DNA from: Actinomycetota bacterium
Lineage (GTDB): Bacteria; Actinomycetota; UBA4738
Assembly: GCA_005888465.1 (NCBI GenBank)
Contig: VAYJ01000033.1
Coordinates: 1-23,711 of the forward strand
Reading direction: 5' to 3'
DNA: 23,711 nt
Shown: positions 13,374 to 21,213 of the stretch, piece after piece
Position numbering within the stretch: the first letter of the stretch is position 1
How the letters are laid out: every line of letters starts with the position of its first letter
The notes under the pieces: generated by a model
Told to the model about the DNA's origin: nothing
Database searches by the model: none
What the model saw: only the letters and a program-made list of their open reading frames with translations
Made by a program: the position numbers and the translations under genes

Positions 13374-15368
13374 TTAGTCGGCGCCGAGCGAGCGCGCGAC
13401 GACCTGGGCGACGTCCAGGACCTGGATCTCCTTCCCCTCGGCCTTCGCGCCGTCGTCCAGCATGATCAGGCAATAGGGGCAGGCCACGCCCAGGGCGTCG
13501 GCCCCGGTCGCGATCGCCTCCTGCGCCCGTTCCAGGTTGATCCGCTTGCCCAGTCGCTCCTCGAGCCACATGCGCGAGCCGCCGGCGCCACAGCAGAAGC
13601 CCCGCTCGCGATGACGGGGCATCTCCTTCGTGGTGAGGCCCGGAACGCGGTCGAGCGCCTCCCGAGGCTCGGTGTAGACGCCGTTGTGGCGGCCCAGGTA
13701 GCAAGGGTCGTGGTACGTGAGGAGCGCGTTGACCTCCTCCGTGGGCCGCAGGCGTCCGTCGCGCATGAGCCGCGCGATCAGCTCGGTGTGGTGGACGACT
13801 TCGACGTCCGCGCCGAAGTCCGGGTATTCGTTGCGAAGCGTGTTGAAGCAATGCGGGCAGTTGGCGACGATCGTGCGGATCCCTGCGTCTCGGAACGTCT
13901 GGACGTTTCGCTCGGCGAACGTCTGGAACAGGTACTCGTGGCCGAGGCGGCGGGCGGGATCGCCCGAGCACAGCTCGCGTGAGCCGAGGATGGCGAACGG
14001 GATCGCGGCCCGCTGGAGCAGGCGGACCACCGCGCGGCTCACCTCGCGCGCGCGGTCGTCGAAGGACCCGGCGCAGCCGACCCAGTAGAGATATTCGGGC
14101 GCGGGACCGTCCCCGAGCACCTTCACGCCGAGGTCGCGTGCCCAGTCGGCCCGGGTCGCCTGGTCCGCTCCCCACGGGTTCGAGGAGCTCTCCAGGTTAC
14201 GGAGCAGGAGCCCTGCCTCCTGTGGGAACCTGGACTCGCCCATCACCAGGTTCCGGCGCATGTCCACGATGTGGTCGATGTGCTCGATGTCGACGGGGCA
14301 CTCCTGCATGCATGCGCCGCACGTCGTGCAGTCCCACACCACCTCGTCCTCGACGACGCCCGGGTTCAAGGCGGCGGGGGGGTGTTCCTCGCCGGCCTTG
14401 CGAGCCGCCAGAATCTTCGGCCCCTCGTCGAAGACGTGATCGCGCAAGTTCATCACGAGCAGCTTGGGTGAGAGCGGCTTGCCCGTGTTCCACGCCGGGC
14501 ACACGCTCTGGCATCGGCCGCATTCGGTGCACGAGTAGGTGTCGAGGATCTCCTTCCACGTGAGGTCCTCAAGCGTTGCCGCCCCGAGGCTTCCCTGCCC
14601 CTCGCCCATCCGCTCGACGTCGATGTGCAGCGGCCTCAGGGCCCCCCGCGCCTTCGTGCTCGCGAGGAAGACGTTCACCTCCGAGGCGAAGATGTGCAGG
14701 TGCTTCGAGTAGGGGATGTAGGCGAGGAACCCGAGGATCAGCAGGATGTGCGACCAGAGGAAGAGCCCCTCGAAGGAGCGCCGGGTCCCGAGGCTCATGT
14801 GGGTAAACGCGTGGGAGACGAGATTCGAGAGCGGCGTCCACGCCGCGGGCGACTCGTTCACGCCGAGCGCGATCCGGGCCGCATTCAGCCCGAGGAGCGT
14901 CAGCATGATGCCCAGGATCATGAGCAGGATGAAGTCCGCCTCCTCGAGGTGGCTGCCCTTGAACCGGTCGGGCCGCACGACCTTGCGGATGAAGACCGCC
15001 ATCTCGATACCGACGATGACGAGCACGGTGAAGACGTCCTGGATGAGCCCGAGCCAGCTGGTTCGCCCGATCAGCGGGATGGCGAACGTACGGGTGAAGA
15101 CCTCACCGAACGCCTCGACGATGGTCGTGAGCAGGACGAGGAAACCCCAGAAGATGAAGGCGTGCATGATCCCGGGAACGAAGCGCTGCAGGAGCTTGCG
15201 CTGTCCGAGCACGACGACGGCTTCGGCGCCGACGCGCGCGGGGAGGTCGTCGATCGGCCGTCCGCGCGTGCCGAGGAGCACGAAGCGACGAAGCTGGTCC
15301 GCCCGGCGAGAGAACAGGCCGAAGGTGGCCAGCAGGGCGAGTCCGAGGACCGCGGGTCCAATCAGCAA
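13374..15368 (-). CDS. Membrane-bound (Fe-S) oxidoreductase, HdrD/EtfD-like
   Basis: This 664-aa protein joins a NarI/HdrE-like membrane domain to an HdrD-like iron-sulphur domain. It resembles the mycobacterial protein Rv0338c (EtfD), proposed to pass electrons from electron-transfer flavoprotein to the quinone pool. About five hydrophobic segments lie in residues 1-225, with candidate haem-ligand histidines (H69, H186, H190, H207, H223). Two ferredoxin clusters follow: C280/C283/C286/C290 and C347/C350/C353/C357. Two CCG-type modules come next: C432, C467, C504, C507, and C556, C592-C593, C630, C633. The first module has CSGD in place of a CC pair. The start must be TTG 15368, because an in-frame stop lies just upstream and the first helix begins there. 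A promoter-like TTGCGG-18-TAGACT precedes it. No etfA/etfB lies in the window, so the electron donor is inferred. Confidence 0.88.
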   Translation of the reverse strand: MLIGPAVLGLALLATFGLFSRRADQLRRFVLLGTRGRPIDDLPARVGAEAVVVLGQRKLLQRFVPGIMHAFIFWGFLVLLTTIVEAFGEVFTRTFAIPLIGRTSWLGLIQDVFTVLVIVGIEMAVFIRKVVRPDRFKGSHLEEADFILLMILGIMLTLLGLNAARIALGVNESPAAWTPLSNLVSHAFTHMSLGTRRSFEGLFLWSHILLILGFLAYIPYSKHLHIFASEVNVFLASTKARGALRPLHIDVERMGEGQGSLGAATLEDLTWKEILDTYSCTECGRCQSVCPAWNTGKPLSPKLLVMNLRDHVFDEGPKILAARKAGEEHPPAALNPGVVEDEVVWDCTTCGACMQECPVDIEHIDHIVDMRRNLVMGESRFPQEAGLLLRNLESSSNPWGADQATRADWARDLGVKVLGDGPAPEYLYWVGCAGSFDDRAREVSRAVVRLLQRAAIPFAILGSRELCSGDPARRLGHEYLFQTFAERNVQTFRDAGIRTIVANCPHCFNTLRNEYPDFGADVEVVHHTELIARLMRDGRLRPTEEVNALLTYHDPCYLGRHNGVYTEPREALDRVPGLTTKEMPRHRERGFCCGAGGSRMWLEERLGKRINLERAQEAIATGADALGVACPYCLIMLDDGAKAEGKEIQVLDVAQVVARSLGAD

Positions 15369-15379
15369 CGCGGATCAGG

Positions 15380-15409
15380 AGTCTAGGGGCGGGCCCGAGA
15401 GGGCCGCAA
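15380..15409 (-). promoter_or_regulatory. Candidate promoter of the Fe-S oxidoreductase
   Basis: On the minus strand TTGCGG (15409-15404) is followed after 18 bases by TAGACT (15385-15380), 11 bases before the TTG start. Transcription would start about 5 bases before the start codon, leaving no room for a ribosome site, and none is visible. Confidence 0.42.
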
Positions 15410-15416
15410 GTGCGCC

Positions 15417-16886
15417 CTAGCCGGCGTGGTAGCCGTACGAGGGGCCGTTCAGGTCGTCCTCGCCCGACGCGGTCTCGTCGGAGACCGGCGACGCCTGCGC
15501 CTTCTGGGGCGGGGCCTCGACCGACCACTCGTCGACGTCGTCGTCGGCCTCGAGGTCGCTCGGGGTGAGCAGGAGCGGGGGCGTCGAGGCGGCCGCGAGG
15601 TCGGCGAGGTCCGCGTCGATGGCCGAGATCGACTCCGCCATCGGAGCGAGCGCCTCACGGATCCGCTCGGGGACCCCTTCGATCAGCTCGCGCACCGCGT
15701 CCACCTTCGACTGCACGGCCCCGATCACTGGCTCCACGCCCTGGCGCCACGCGACGAACTTCGAGACCTCGCTCTGCACGTCGTGCCAGACGCGGTTGGA
15801 CCTCGCGACCTGGCGCGAGGTCGTGGAGCGCGCGCGCTCGATGATGCGTGCGGCGGACTCCTCGGCCGCGGCCAGGATTCCGGCGAGCTCATCGGAGACG
15901 AGCTTGGACGCCGAGTCGCTCGAGCGCGACGGGCCGGGCACCGGTACGGGTGGGGCCGTGGCAGCAGGAGGCTCGCTCGGCACGAGCGCGGCGAACGGGT
16001 CTGAGGCGGCCGGTGGCTCTTGGGCGACGGGCGTATCGAACTCGGGCGCCGTCACCTCCGCCTCCGGGACCTCGGGCTGGGCAGCAGCCTCGGGCTCGGC
16101 AGGGGCGGCCTCGAACTCGGGCTCGGGCTCGGGTTCGGCGGAGGCCTCGGGGGTCTCGGAAGGCTCGCTCCAGTCGTACCGGTAGCCGTAGCTGGCCTCT
16201 TGCTCTGTCTCTGTGTAGTCCACGAAATGCTGGCCGAACGCGTCGACGTCGAACCCCGGCTCTGCGGAATCGGGAGCTGTGATCGTCTCATCGGTCGACG
16301 GCTCGCTCGCCGACTCCGCCGGCGGCGCGAAGGGGTCGACCTCGAACATCGGGGGGGCCTCAGCCTGCGGCTCCTCCTCGGGCGGGGACTCCGCCTCCGC
16401 GGGTGAACCGTAGACGTCCGCGTCGAAGGGGTACGGCGGGGCGTCCTCGGGCTGGGCCACGCCGGCCCAGGCGTCCGAGCCGGTCTCGTCCTGGACCGCA
16501 GGGGAGACCTCGTACGCGGGCGCGGCGTCGGCCTCGTCAGCGTCGGGCGCGACCGGCATCTCCGATACGGGCTGGGGCTCCGGCATCCGATCCTCCGGGG
16601 CGGGCGGTGCGTCCTCGGGCGCGGCGATGGCCGTGCCCGCGAGCGGGCTCGCCCCCATCAGCGCCGTGACCTGCGCGCGAAGGCGCTCGAGCTGCTCCTC
16701 CATCCGCTGGTTCCGCTGCTGCACGCCCACGAGCTCCGATTCGAGGTTCGAGACCTTGCCCTCGGCTGCGCGGACGCGGCCCTCGGCCTGACGGAGCATC
16801 GTGTCGCGGTCGGCGATGATCTGGTTCACAGCCGACTTGCGATATCCGAAGACGCCCTTCCCGAGTGCCGGTGGTTCGGTGCTCAT
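15417..16886 (-). CDS. DivIVA-like coiled-coil protein with long acidic linker
   Basis: This 489-aa cytosolic protein starts with a segment resembling the DivIVA/GpsB membrane-binding head (GKGVFGYRKSAVNQIIADRD, residues 9-28), followed by a coiled coil to about 77. Residues 80-325 are Pro/Glu/Ala-rich, strongly acidic and probably disordered, with a SYGYRYDW island at 232-239. Residues 327-435 form a second helical region (SDELAGILAAAEESAARIIERAR, then amphipathic helices). The C-terminal tail is acidic and ends PSYGYHAG. The start is clear: AAGGAGG five bases before ATG 16886, with a strong promoter upstream. DivIVA relatives mark cell poles and septa in actinobacteria. A polar or envelope role is inference from the head alone, since the Arg/Gly/Phe head pattern is only partly kept. 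It is divergent from dnaK. Confidence 0.72.
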   Translation of the reverse strand: MSTEPPALGKGVFGYRKSAVNQIIADRDTMLRQAEGRVRAAEGKVSNLESELVGVQQRNQRMEEQLERLRAQVTALMGASPLAGTAIAAPEDAPPAPEDRMPEPQPVSEMPVAPDADEADAAPAYEVSPAVQDETGSDAWAGVAQPEDAPPYPFDADVYGSPAEAESPPEEEPQAEAPPMFEVDPFAPPAESASEPSTDETITAPDSAEPGFDVDAFGQHFVDYTETEQEASYGYRYDWSEPSETPEASAEPEPEPEFEAAPAEPEAAAQPEVPEAEVTAPEFDTPVAQEPPAASDPFAALVPSEPPAATAPPVPVPGPSRSSDSASKLVSDELAGILAAAEESAARIIERARSTTSRQVARSNRVWHDVQSEVSKFVAWRQGVEPVIGAVQSKVDAVRELIEGVPERIREALAPMAESISAIDADLADLAAASTPPLLLTPSDLEADDDVDEWSVEAPPQKAQASPVSDETASGEDDLNGPSYGYHAG

Positions 16887-16923
16887 CGATACCTCCTTCT
16901 GAGGTAGTACCCCGCGCGGCCTG

Positions 16924-16952
16924 ATTATCGGCAGGCGCTAGGCCTTCCTCAA
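16924..16952 (-). promoter_or_regulatory. Sigma-A type promoter of the DivIVA-like gene
   Basis: On the minus strand TTGAGG (16952-16947) and GATAAT (16929-16924) are separated by exactly 17 bases. The -10 has five of six consensus bases. The leader would be about 30 bases and carries the AAGGAGG ribosome site. Confidence 0.6.
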
Positions 16953-16960
16953 CCATTCCG

Positions 16961-16979
16961 CCCTCGGAAAATTCGAGGG
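16961..16979. repeat. Inverted repeat between the divergent DivIVA-like and dnaK promoters
   Basis: CCCTCG (16961-16966) and CGAGGG (16974-16979) flank the AT-rich centre GAAAATT. It lies just upstream of the -35 of the minus-strand promoter. It could be an operator or chance; no terminator-like T-run follows. Confidence 0.35.
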
Positions 16980-17009
16980 ACGGGCGGACGCCCTAGCCAG
17001 GGCCGCCAG

Positions 17010-17030
17010 CTTGTCAATGGGACACTCAAA
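17010..17030. promoter_or_regulatory. HAIR-like HspR operator upstream of dnaK
   Basis: The site reads CTTGTCA, seven bases, ACTCAAA. The known HspR operator HAIR is CTTGAGT-N7-ACTCAAG. The right half matches at 6 of 7 bases, the left half at 4 of 7, and the spacing is exact. It overlaps the -35 and spacer of the dnaK promoter, where a repressor should sit, and hspR is in the operon. Confidence 0.7.
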
Positions 17031-17039
17031 CTTTATCAT
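17011..17039 (+). promoter_or_regulatory. Promoter of the dnaK-grpE-dnaJ-hspR-clpB operon
   Basis: TTGTCA (17011-17016) and TATCAT (17034-17039) lie 17 bases apart, a good housekeeping-sigma promoter with an AT-rich -10 in GC-rich DNA. The transcript would start near 17046, giving a leader of about 30 bases with the ribosome site GGGAGGT (17066-17072) before ATG 17078. Confidence 0.7.
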
Positions 17040-17077
17040 GGAATCACACTTAGGCAATCGAGGTAGGGAGGTAGGGC

Positions 17078-18934
17078 ATGCCGCGGGCAGTCGGAATCGA
17101 CCTTGGGACCACGAACTCGGTGGTGGCCGTCCTCGAGGGCGGCGAGCCCCTCGTGATCCCGAACGCGGAGGGCTCGCGGATCACGCCCTCCGTCGTCGGC
17201 TTCGCCAAAACGGGGGAGATCCTCGTCGGCGAGGTGGCCAAGCGCCAGGCGATCACCAACCCGGACCGGACGGTCCGTTCGATCAAGCGAGACATGGGGC
17301 GCAAGGACTGGAATCTCGAGATCGACGGGAAGAAGTGGACCCCGCAGGAGATCTCTGCGCAGATCCTCGGCAAGCTCAAGCGCGACGCGGAGGCCTACCT
17401 GGGCGACAAGGTGAACCAGGCCGTCATCACGGTGCCGGCGTACTTCGACGACGCGCAGCGCCAGGCCACGAACGAGGCGGGCAAGATCGCCGGCCTCGAG
17501 GTGCTCCGGATCATCAACGAGCCCACGTCGGCCGCGCTCGCCTACGGGCTCGACAAGCAGCACGACCAGACGATCCTCGTCTTCGACCTCGGCGGCGGCA
17601 CGTTCGACGTCTCGCTCCTCGAGATCGGGGAGGGCGTGTTCGAGGTCAAGGCGACCGCTGGCAACACGCAGCTCGGCGGCGACGACTGGGATCAGCGCGT
17701 CATGGATTGGCTCGTGAAGGGGTTCAAGGACGCGCACGGCGTCGACCTCTCGAAGGACCGGATGGCGACCCAGCGTCTGAAGGAGGCCGCGGAGAAGGCG
17801 AAGATCGAGCTCTCCCAGGTCATGGAGACCACGATCAACCTGCCGTTCATCACCGCCACGGCCGAGGGCCCGCTGCACCTCGACATGAAGCTCAGCCGCT
17901 CGGAGCTCGAGCGCATGACGTCGGACCTCGTGGACGCCTGCAAGGGTCCGTTCCAGCAGGCCGTCAAGGACTGGGGCAAGGACGTCTCGGCGATCGACCA
18001 CGTGATCCTGGTGGGCGGCTCGACCCGGATGCCCATGATCCAGGAGCTCGTTCGATCGCTCACTGGCGGCAAGGACCCCCACAAAGGCGTGAACCCGGAC
18101 GAGGTCGTCGCGGTCGGCGCGGCGGTGCAGGCGGGCGTCCTGAAGGGGGACGTCAAGGACATCCTGCTCCTGGACGTGACGCCGCTCTCCCTGGGCGTTG
18201 AGACGCTCGGGGGCATCGTGCAGCGCATGATCGAGCGGAACACCACCATCCCGACCCGCCGGAGCGAGATCTTCACAACGGCGTCGGACAGCCAGACGAC
18301 CGTTGAGATCAATGTGCTCCAGGGCGAGGGCGAGACGGTGTCCTCACCGGGCATCCGCTCGCTCGGGAAGTTCCACCTGGTCGGCATCCCGCCGGCGCCG
18401 CGGAACGTCCCGCAGATCGAGGTGGCCTTCGATATCGACGCGAACGGCATCGTGAACGTCTCCGCGAAGGACCTCGCGACGGGCAAGGAGCAGCAGATGA
18501 CGATCACGGGCGGCACCGCGCTCTCCAAGGACGAGATCGACCGGATGCAGCGTGACGCCGAGGCCTTCGCGGCCGAGGACCACCAGCGGCGCGAGGCGGC
18601 CGAGGCGCGCAACAGCGCCGACAACCTGGTCTACCAGGTGGACAAGGCGCTCGCCGATTACGGCGACAAGGTACCCGCGGAGGAGCGCGAGGCCGTCACC
18701 AAGGCGAACGACGAGGTCAAGGAGGCGCTGAAGGGCGACGACGCCGAACGGATCAAGGCCTCGACCGAAGTGCTGATGCAGGCGTTCCAGCGGATCGGGC
18801 AGGCGATGTACGCGCAGCAGCAGGCCCAGCCGGGCGGGGCGGCCGCCGCGACCGGCACCGAGGACGCGGCGCCAGGCTCGGGCGAGGGCGACGTCGTGGA
18901 AGGCGAGATCGTCGACGAAGGCGGCTCCTCCTGA
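17078..18934 (+). CDS. dnaK: Molecular chaperone DnaK (Hsp70)
   Basis: DnaK is the ATP-driven Hsp70 that binds exposed hydrophobic stretches of client proteins with DnaJ and GrpE. The 618-aa product has the N-terminal phosphate loop GIDLGTTNSVVAV, the VPAYFDDAQRQAT segment, LRIINEPTSAALAYG, VFDLGGGTFDVSLLEI, the VGGSTRMPMIQ loop and the linker DILLLDVTPLSLG, then the beta-sandwich domain and helical lid. Its C-terminus ends GEIVDEGGSS, with an actinobacterial EIVDE-like tail. The central nucleotide-binding domain is of the shorter Gram-positive type. The start is set by the MPRAVGIDLG beginning and GGGAGGT five bases upstream. It is the first gene of the operon. Its stop overlaps grpE (TGATG). 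Regulation by HspR is implied by the HAIR-like site. Confidence 0.98.
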   Translation: MPRAVGIDLGTTNSVVAVLEGGEPLVIPNAEGSRITPSVVGFAKTGEILVGEVAKRQAITNPDRTVRSIKRDMGRKDWNLEIDGKKWTPQEISAQILGKLKRDAEAYLGDKVNQAVITVPAYFDDAQRQATNEAGKIAGLEVLRIINEPTSAALAYGLDKQHDQTILVFDLGGGTFDVSLLEIGEGVFEVKATAGNTQLGGDDWDQRVMDWLVKGFKDAHGVDLSKDRMATQRLKEAAEKAKIELSQVMETTINLPFITATAEGPLHLDMKLSRSELERMTSDLVDACKGPFQQAVKDWGKDVSAIDHVILVGGSTRMPMIQELVRSLTGGKDPHKGVNPDEVVAVGAAVQAGVLKGDVKDILLLDVTPLSLGVETLGGIVQRMIERNTTIPTRRSEIFTTASDSQTTVEINVLQGEGETVSSPGIRSLGKFHLVGIPPAPRNVPQIEVAFDIDANGIVNVSAKDLATGKEQQMTITGGTALSKDEIDRMQRDAEAFAAEDHQRREAAEARNSADNLVYQVDKALADYGDKVPAEEREAVTKANDEVKEALKGDDAERIKASTEVLMQAFQRIGQAMYAQQQAQPGGAAAATGTEDAAPGSGEGDVVEGEIVDEGGSS

Positions 18935-19521
18935 TGAGCGAGCACGATCGAGGCGACGAGCAGCGCACGGGCGAGGTGCATCCGCGCGTCAAGGTGACGG
19001 ACAAGCGCCGCATCCATCAGGAGGGCGGAGCCGAGGCCGAGGAGCCTCGGTCCCCGGCCCCCGCGACGCCGCAGACCGAGCTGGAGCAGGCGCGGGCCGA
19101 AGCCGCCGAGTACAAGGACCACCTGCTCCGGCTCAAGGCGGAGTTCGATAACTACCGCAAGCGGGTGCTGAAGGAGCAGACGCGCGCGGTCGAGATGGCC
19201 TCGGAGCCGCTCGTGCGCCGTCTGCTTGAGGTGCTGGACGAGTTCGATCTGGCGCTCGTCGCCGCCGAGCAGCGCCCCGACTTCGAGAAGTTCCTGCGCG
19301 GGGTCGAGCTCGTCTACGCGAAGCTCCTCGACAGCCTGCGGGCCGAGGGGCTGGAGCGGATCCCTGCCGCCGGTGAGCCCTTCGATCCCGAGCTGCACGA
19401 AGCGCTCATGCAGACGGGCGAAGGTGACGGCGAGCCGGTCGTGGCCGACGTCTTCCGACAGGGGTACCGGATGCGCGGGCGGGTGCTCCGTCCCGCCGGG
19501 GTGAAGGTCGTTCGCAAGTAA
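18934..19521 (+). CDS. grpE: Nucleotide exchange factor GrpE
   Basis: GrpE releases ADP from DnaK. The 195-aa product has a charged, probably unstructured N-terminus (about 1-45), a long dimer-forming helix (ELEQARAEAAEYKDHLLRLKA), the signature EFDNYRKRVLKEQ, and LLEVLDEFDLAL. A C-terminal beta domain follows, with GVELVYAKLLDSLRAEGLERI, FDPELHEALMQ, and VADVFRQGYRMRGRVLRPAGVKVVRK. The length is normal. ATG overlaps the dnaK TGA by one base, so translation is likely coupled. dnaJ starts 19 bases after its stop. Confidence 0.97.
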   Translation: MSEHDRGDEQRTGEVHPRVKVTDKRRIHQEGGAEAEEPRSPAPATPQTELEQARAEAAEYKDHLLRLKAEFDNYRKRVLKEQTRAVEMASEPLVRRLLEVLDEFDLALVAAEQRPDFEKFLRGVELVYAKLLDSLRAEGLERIPAAGEPFDPELHEALMQTGEGDGEPVVADVFRQGYRMRGRVLRPAGVKVVRK

Positions 19522-19540
19522 TCGGGACGGAGGCAGGGAC

Positions 19541-20692
19541 GTGAGCGAGGGACCACGACGCGAGTGGTTCGAGCGGGACTACTACCAGACGCTCGGCGTG
19601 CCCAAGAACGCCTCGGCCGTGGAGATCAAGAAGGCCTACCGGAAGCTCGCCCAGAAGTGGCACCCCGACGCCAATCCCGGCAACACGCAGGCGGAGGAAC
19701 GCTTCAAGGAGGTCTCCGCCGCCTACGACGTGATCGGTGATCCGGAGAAGCGCCCGCAGTACGACCAGGTGCGCGACATGGCGGCTGCCGGGTACGGGTC
19801 CGGGGGCTTCGGACCCGGCGGGCGCGGTCGAACGGATGGGTCGCCCTTCGGCGGGGGGTTCGGCGCGGCGGACTTCGGCGACCTGGAGGATCTCTTCGGC
19901 TTGTTCCGCGGGGGCCAGACCTCGCGGCAACCGACGCGCGGGGCCGACCTCGAGACCGAGGCGCGCGTCTCGTTCGAGGACGCCATGCGAGGCGCCACCG
20001 TGCCGCTCCGCATCAAGGGCCCGGCCACCTGCCCTGTCTGCGGGGGATCAGGCGCGGAGCCCGGCACGAGCCCGGTCACGTGTCCGACGTGTCACGGTAC
20101 GGGCTCGGTCGCTGTCAACCAGGGAGTGTTCTCGCTCGAACGAACCTGTCCCCAATGCCGGGGCTCGGGGCGGATCGTCGAGCATCCGTGCCACGAATGT
20201 GCAGGGTCGGGGAGCGTGCGTCGCACGCGGGAGTTCTCCGTGAAGATCCCTGCGGGCGTGAAGGACGGCGCGCGGATCAGGCTTCCTGGCCGCGGGGAGC
20301 CCGGGCCGCCGGGGTCGCGCGCGGGAGACCTGTACGTTCGCGTCAGGGTCATCCAGCATCGTGTCTTCGGCCGGCGGGACGCCGACCTCACGATGGAGCT
20401 GCCGGTCACCTTCGCCGAGGCGGTCCTCGGCGCGAACGTCTCGGTGCCGACCCTGGACGGTTCGGTCACCCTGAAGATCCCGGCCGGGACCCCGAGCGGC
20501 AAGACGTTTCGCATCCGGGGACGCGGCGCTCCGAAGCCGCGCAGAGGCGGCCACGGCGATCTGCTGGTGACCGTCAAGGTCGATGTGCCCGGACACCTCT
20601 CCAAGGAGGAGCGCGAGCTGGTGAAGCAGTTGCACGAGATCGAGCAGGTTCCGCCCGGGCGGGCAGACATGCTCCGGGAGGTGGTGACGTGA
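19541..20692 (+). CDS. dnaJ: Chaperone protein DnaJ (Hsp40, type I)
   Basis: DnaJ delivers clients to DnaK and stimulates its ATPase. The 383-aa product has all type I parts. The J-domain is about residues 10-75, with the HPD triad at 41-43 (KWHPDANPG), followed by a Gly/Phe-rich stretch. Four CxxCxGxG-type zinc motifs follow, with Cys pairs C164/C167, C181/C184, C203/C206 and C217/C220. The C-terminal client-binding domains include GRGEPGPPGSRAGDLYV and VPTLDGSVTLKIPAGTPSGKTFRIRGRG. The GTG start is chosen because GGAGG (19529-19533) lies seven bases upstream and the short leader MSEGPRREWFERDYYQTLGV fits actinobacterial DnaJ1. Its stop overlaps the hspR ATG (TGATG). No key residue is missing. 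Confidence 0.97.
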   Translation: MSEGPRREWFERDYYQTLGVPKNASAVEIKKAYRKLAQKWHPDANPGNTQAEERFKEVSAAYDVIGDPEKRPQYDQVRDMAAAGYGSGGFGPGGRGRTDGSPFGGGFGAADFGDLEDLFGLFRGGQTSRQPTRGADLETEARVSFEDAMRGATVPLRIKGPATCPVCGGSGAEPGTSPVTCPTCHGTGSVAVNQGVFSLERTCPQCRGSGRIVEHPCHECAGSGSVRRTREFSVKIPAGVKDGARIRLPGRGEPGPPGSRAGDLYVRVRVIQHRVFGRRDADLTMELPVTFAEAVLGANVSVPTLDGSVTLKIPAGTPSGKTFRIRGRGAPKPRRGGHGDLLVTVKVDVPGHLSKEERELVKQLHEIEQVPPGRADMLREVVT

Positions 20693-21213
20693 TGGCCCGA
20701 AGGCAGCCTCGGCCCGGTCGCTCCGAGGACCGCTCCGGGACGGCCGGGGCGCAGGACCGTGCCGTGTACATCATCAGCGTGGCCGCGGAGCTCGCCGGTG
20801 TGCATCCGCAGACGCTTCGCATCTACGACCGCAAGGGCCTGCTCACCCCGGCCCGGACCGCCGGCAACAACCGTCGCTATTCGGAGCGCGACATCCAGCG
20901 CCTGCAGACGATACAGCGGCTCACCCAGGTCCAAGGGATCAACCTGGCCGGCGTCAAGATGATCGTGGAGATGGAGGACCAGCTCGACCGGATGCGCCGG
21001 CGGATGGAGCGGCTCGATCGCGAGCTCGAGGCCTCGGTTCGCCGCGCGAAGGCCGAGCTCGACCGGCTGCACGAGCGCCACCCGCGAGCGGACATGGTGA
21101 CCGTATCGAGCGTCCGCCCCATCCGGCATGCCGCTCGCCAGGTCGGCGTCCGCGCGAACGTTCGCCCACAGGACCACGCGCGGGGTCCCATCGAGGCAGG
21201 ACCGGGGAGCTGA
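20692..21213 (+). CDS. hspR: Heat-shock repressor HspR (MerR family)
   Basis: HspR represses the dnaK operon and other heat-shock genes by binding HAIR sites, with DnaK acting as co-repressor in the systems studied. The 173-aa product has a basic, flexible N-terminus (1-22), then the MerR winged helix: VYIISVAAELAGVHPQTLRIYDRKGLLTPART (25-56), GNNRRYSERDIQRLQ (58-72), and GINLAGVKMIVEMEDQL, the HspR-specific segment. A coiled coil runs to about 127. The C-terminal tail (131-173) is basic and longer than I would expect for a minimal HspR. The start overlaps the dnaJ stop, and the end overlaps the clpB start, both as TGATG. A HAIR-like site upstream of dnaK supports autoregulation. Confidence 0.96.
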   Translation: MARRQPRPGRSEDRSGTAGAQDRAVYIISVAAELAGVHPQTLRIYDRKGLLTPARTAGNNRRYSERDIQRLQTIQRLTQVQGINLAGVKMIVEMEDQLDRMRRRMERLDRELEASVRRAKAELDRLHERHPRADMVTVSSVRPIRHAARQVGVRANVRPQDHARGPIEAGPGS

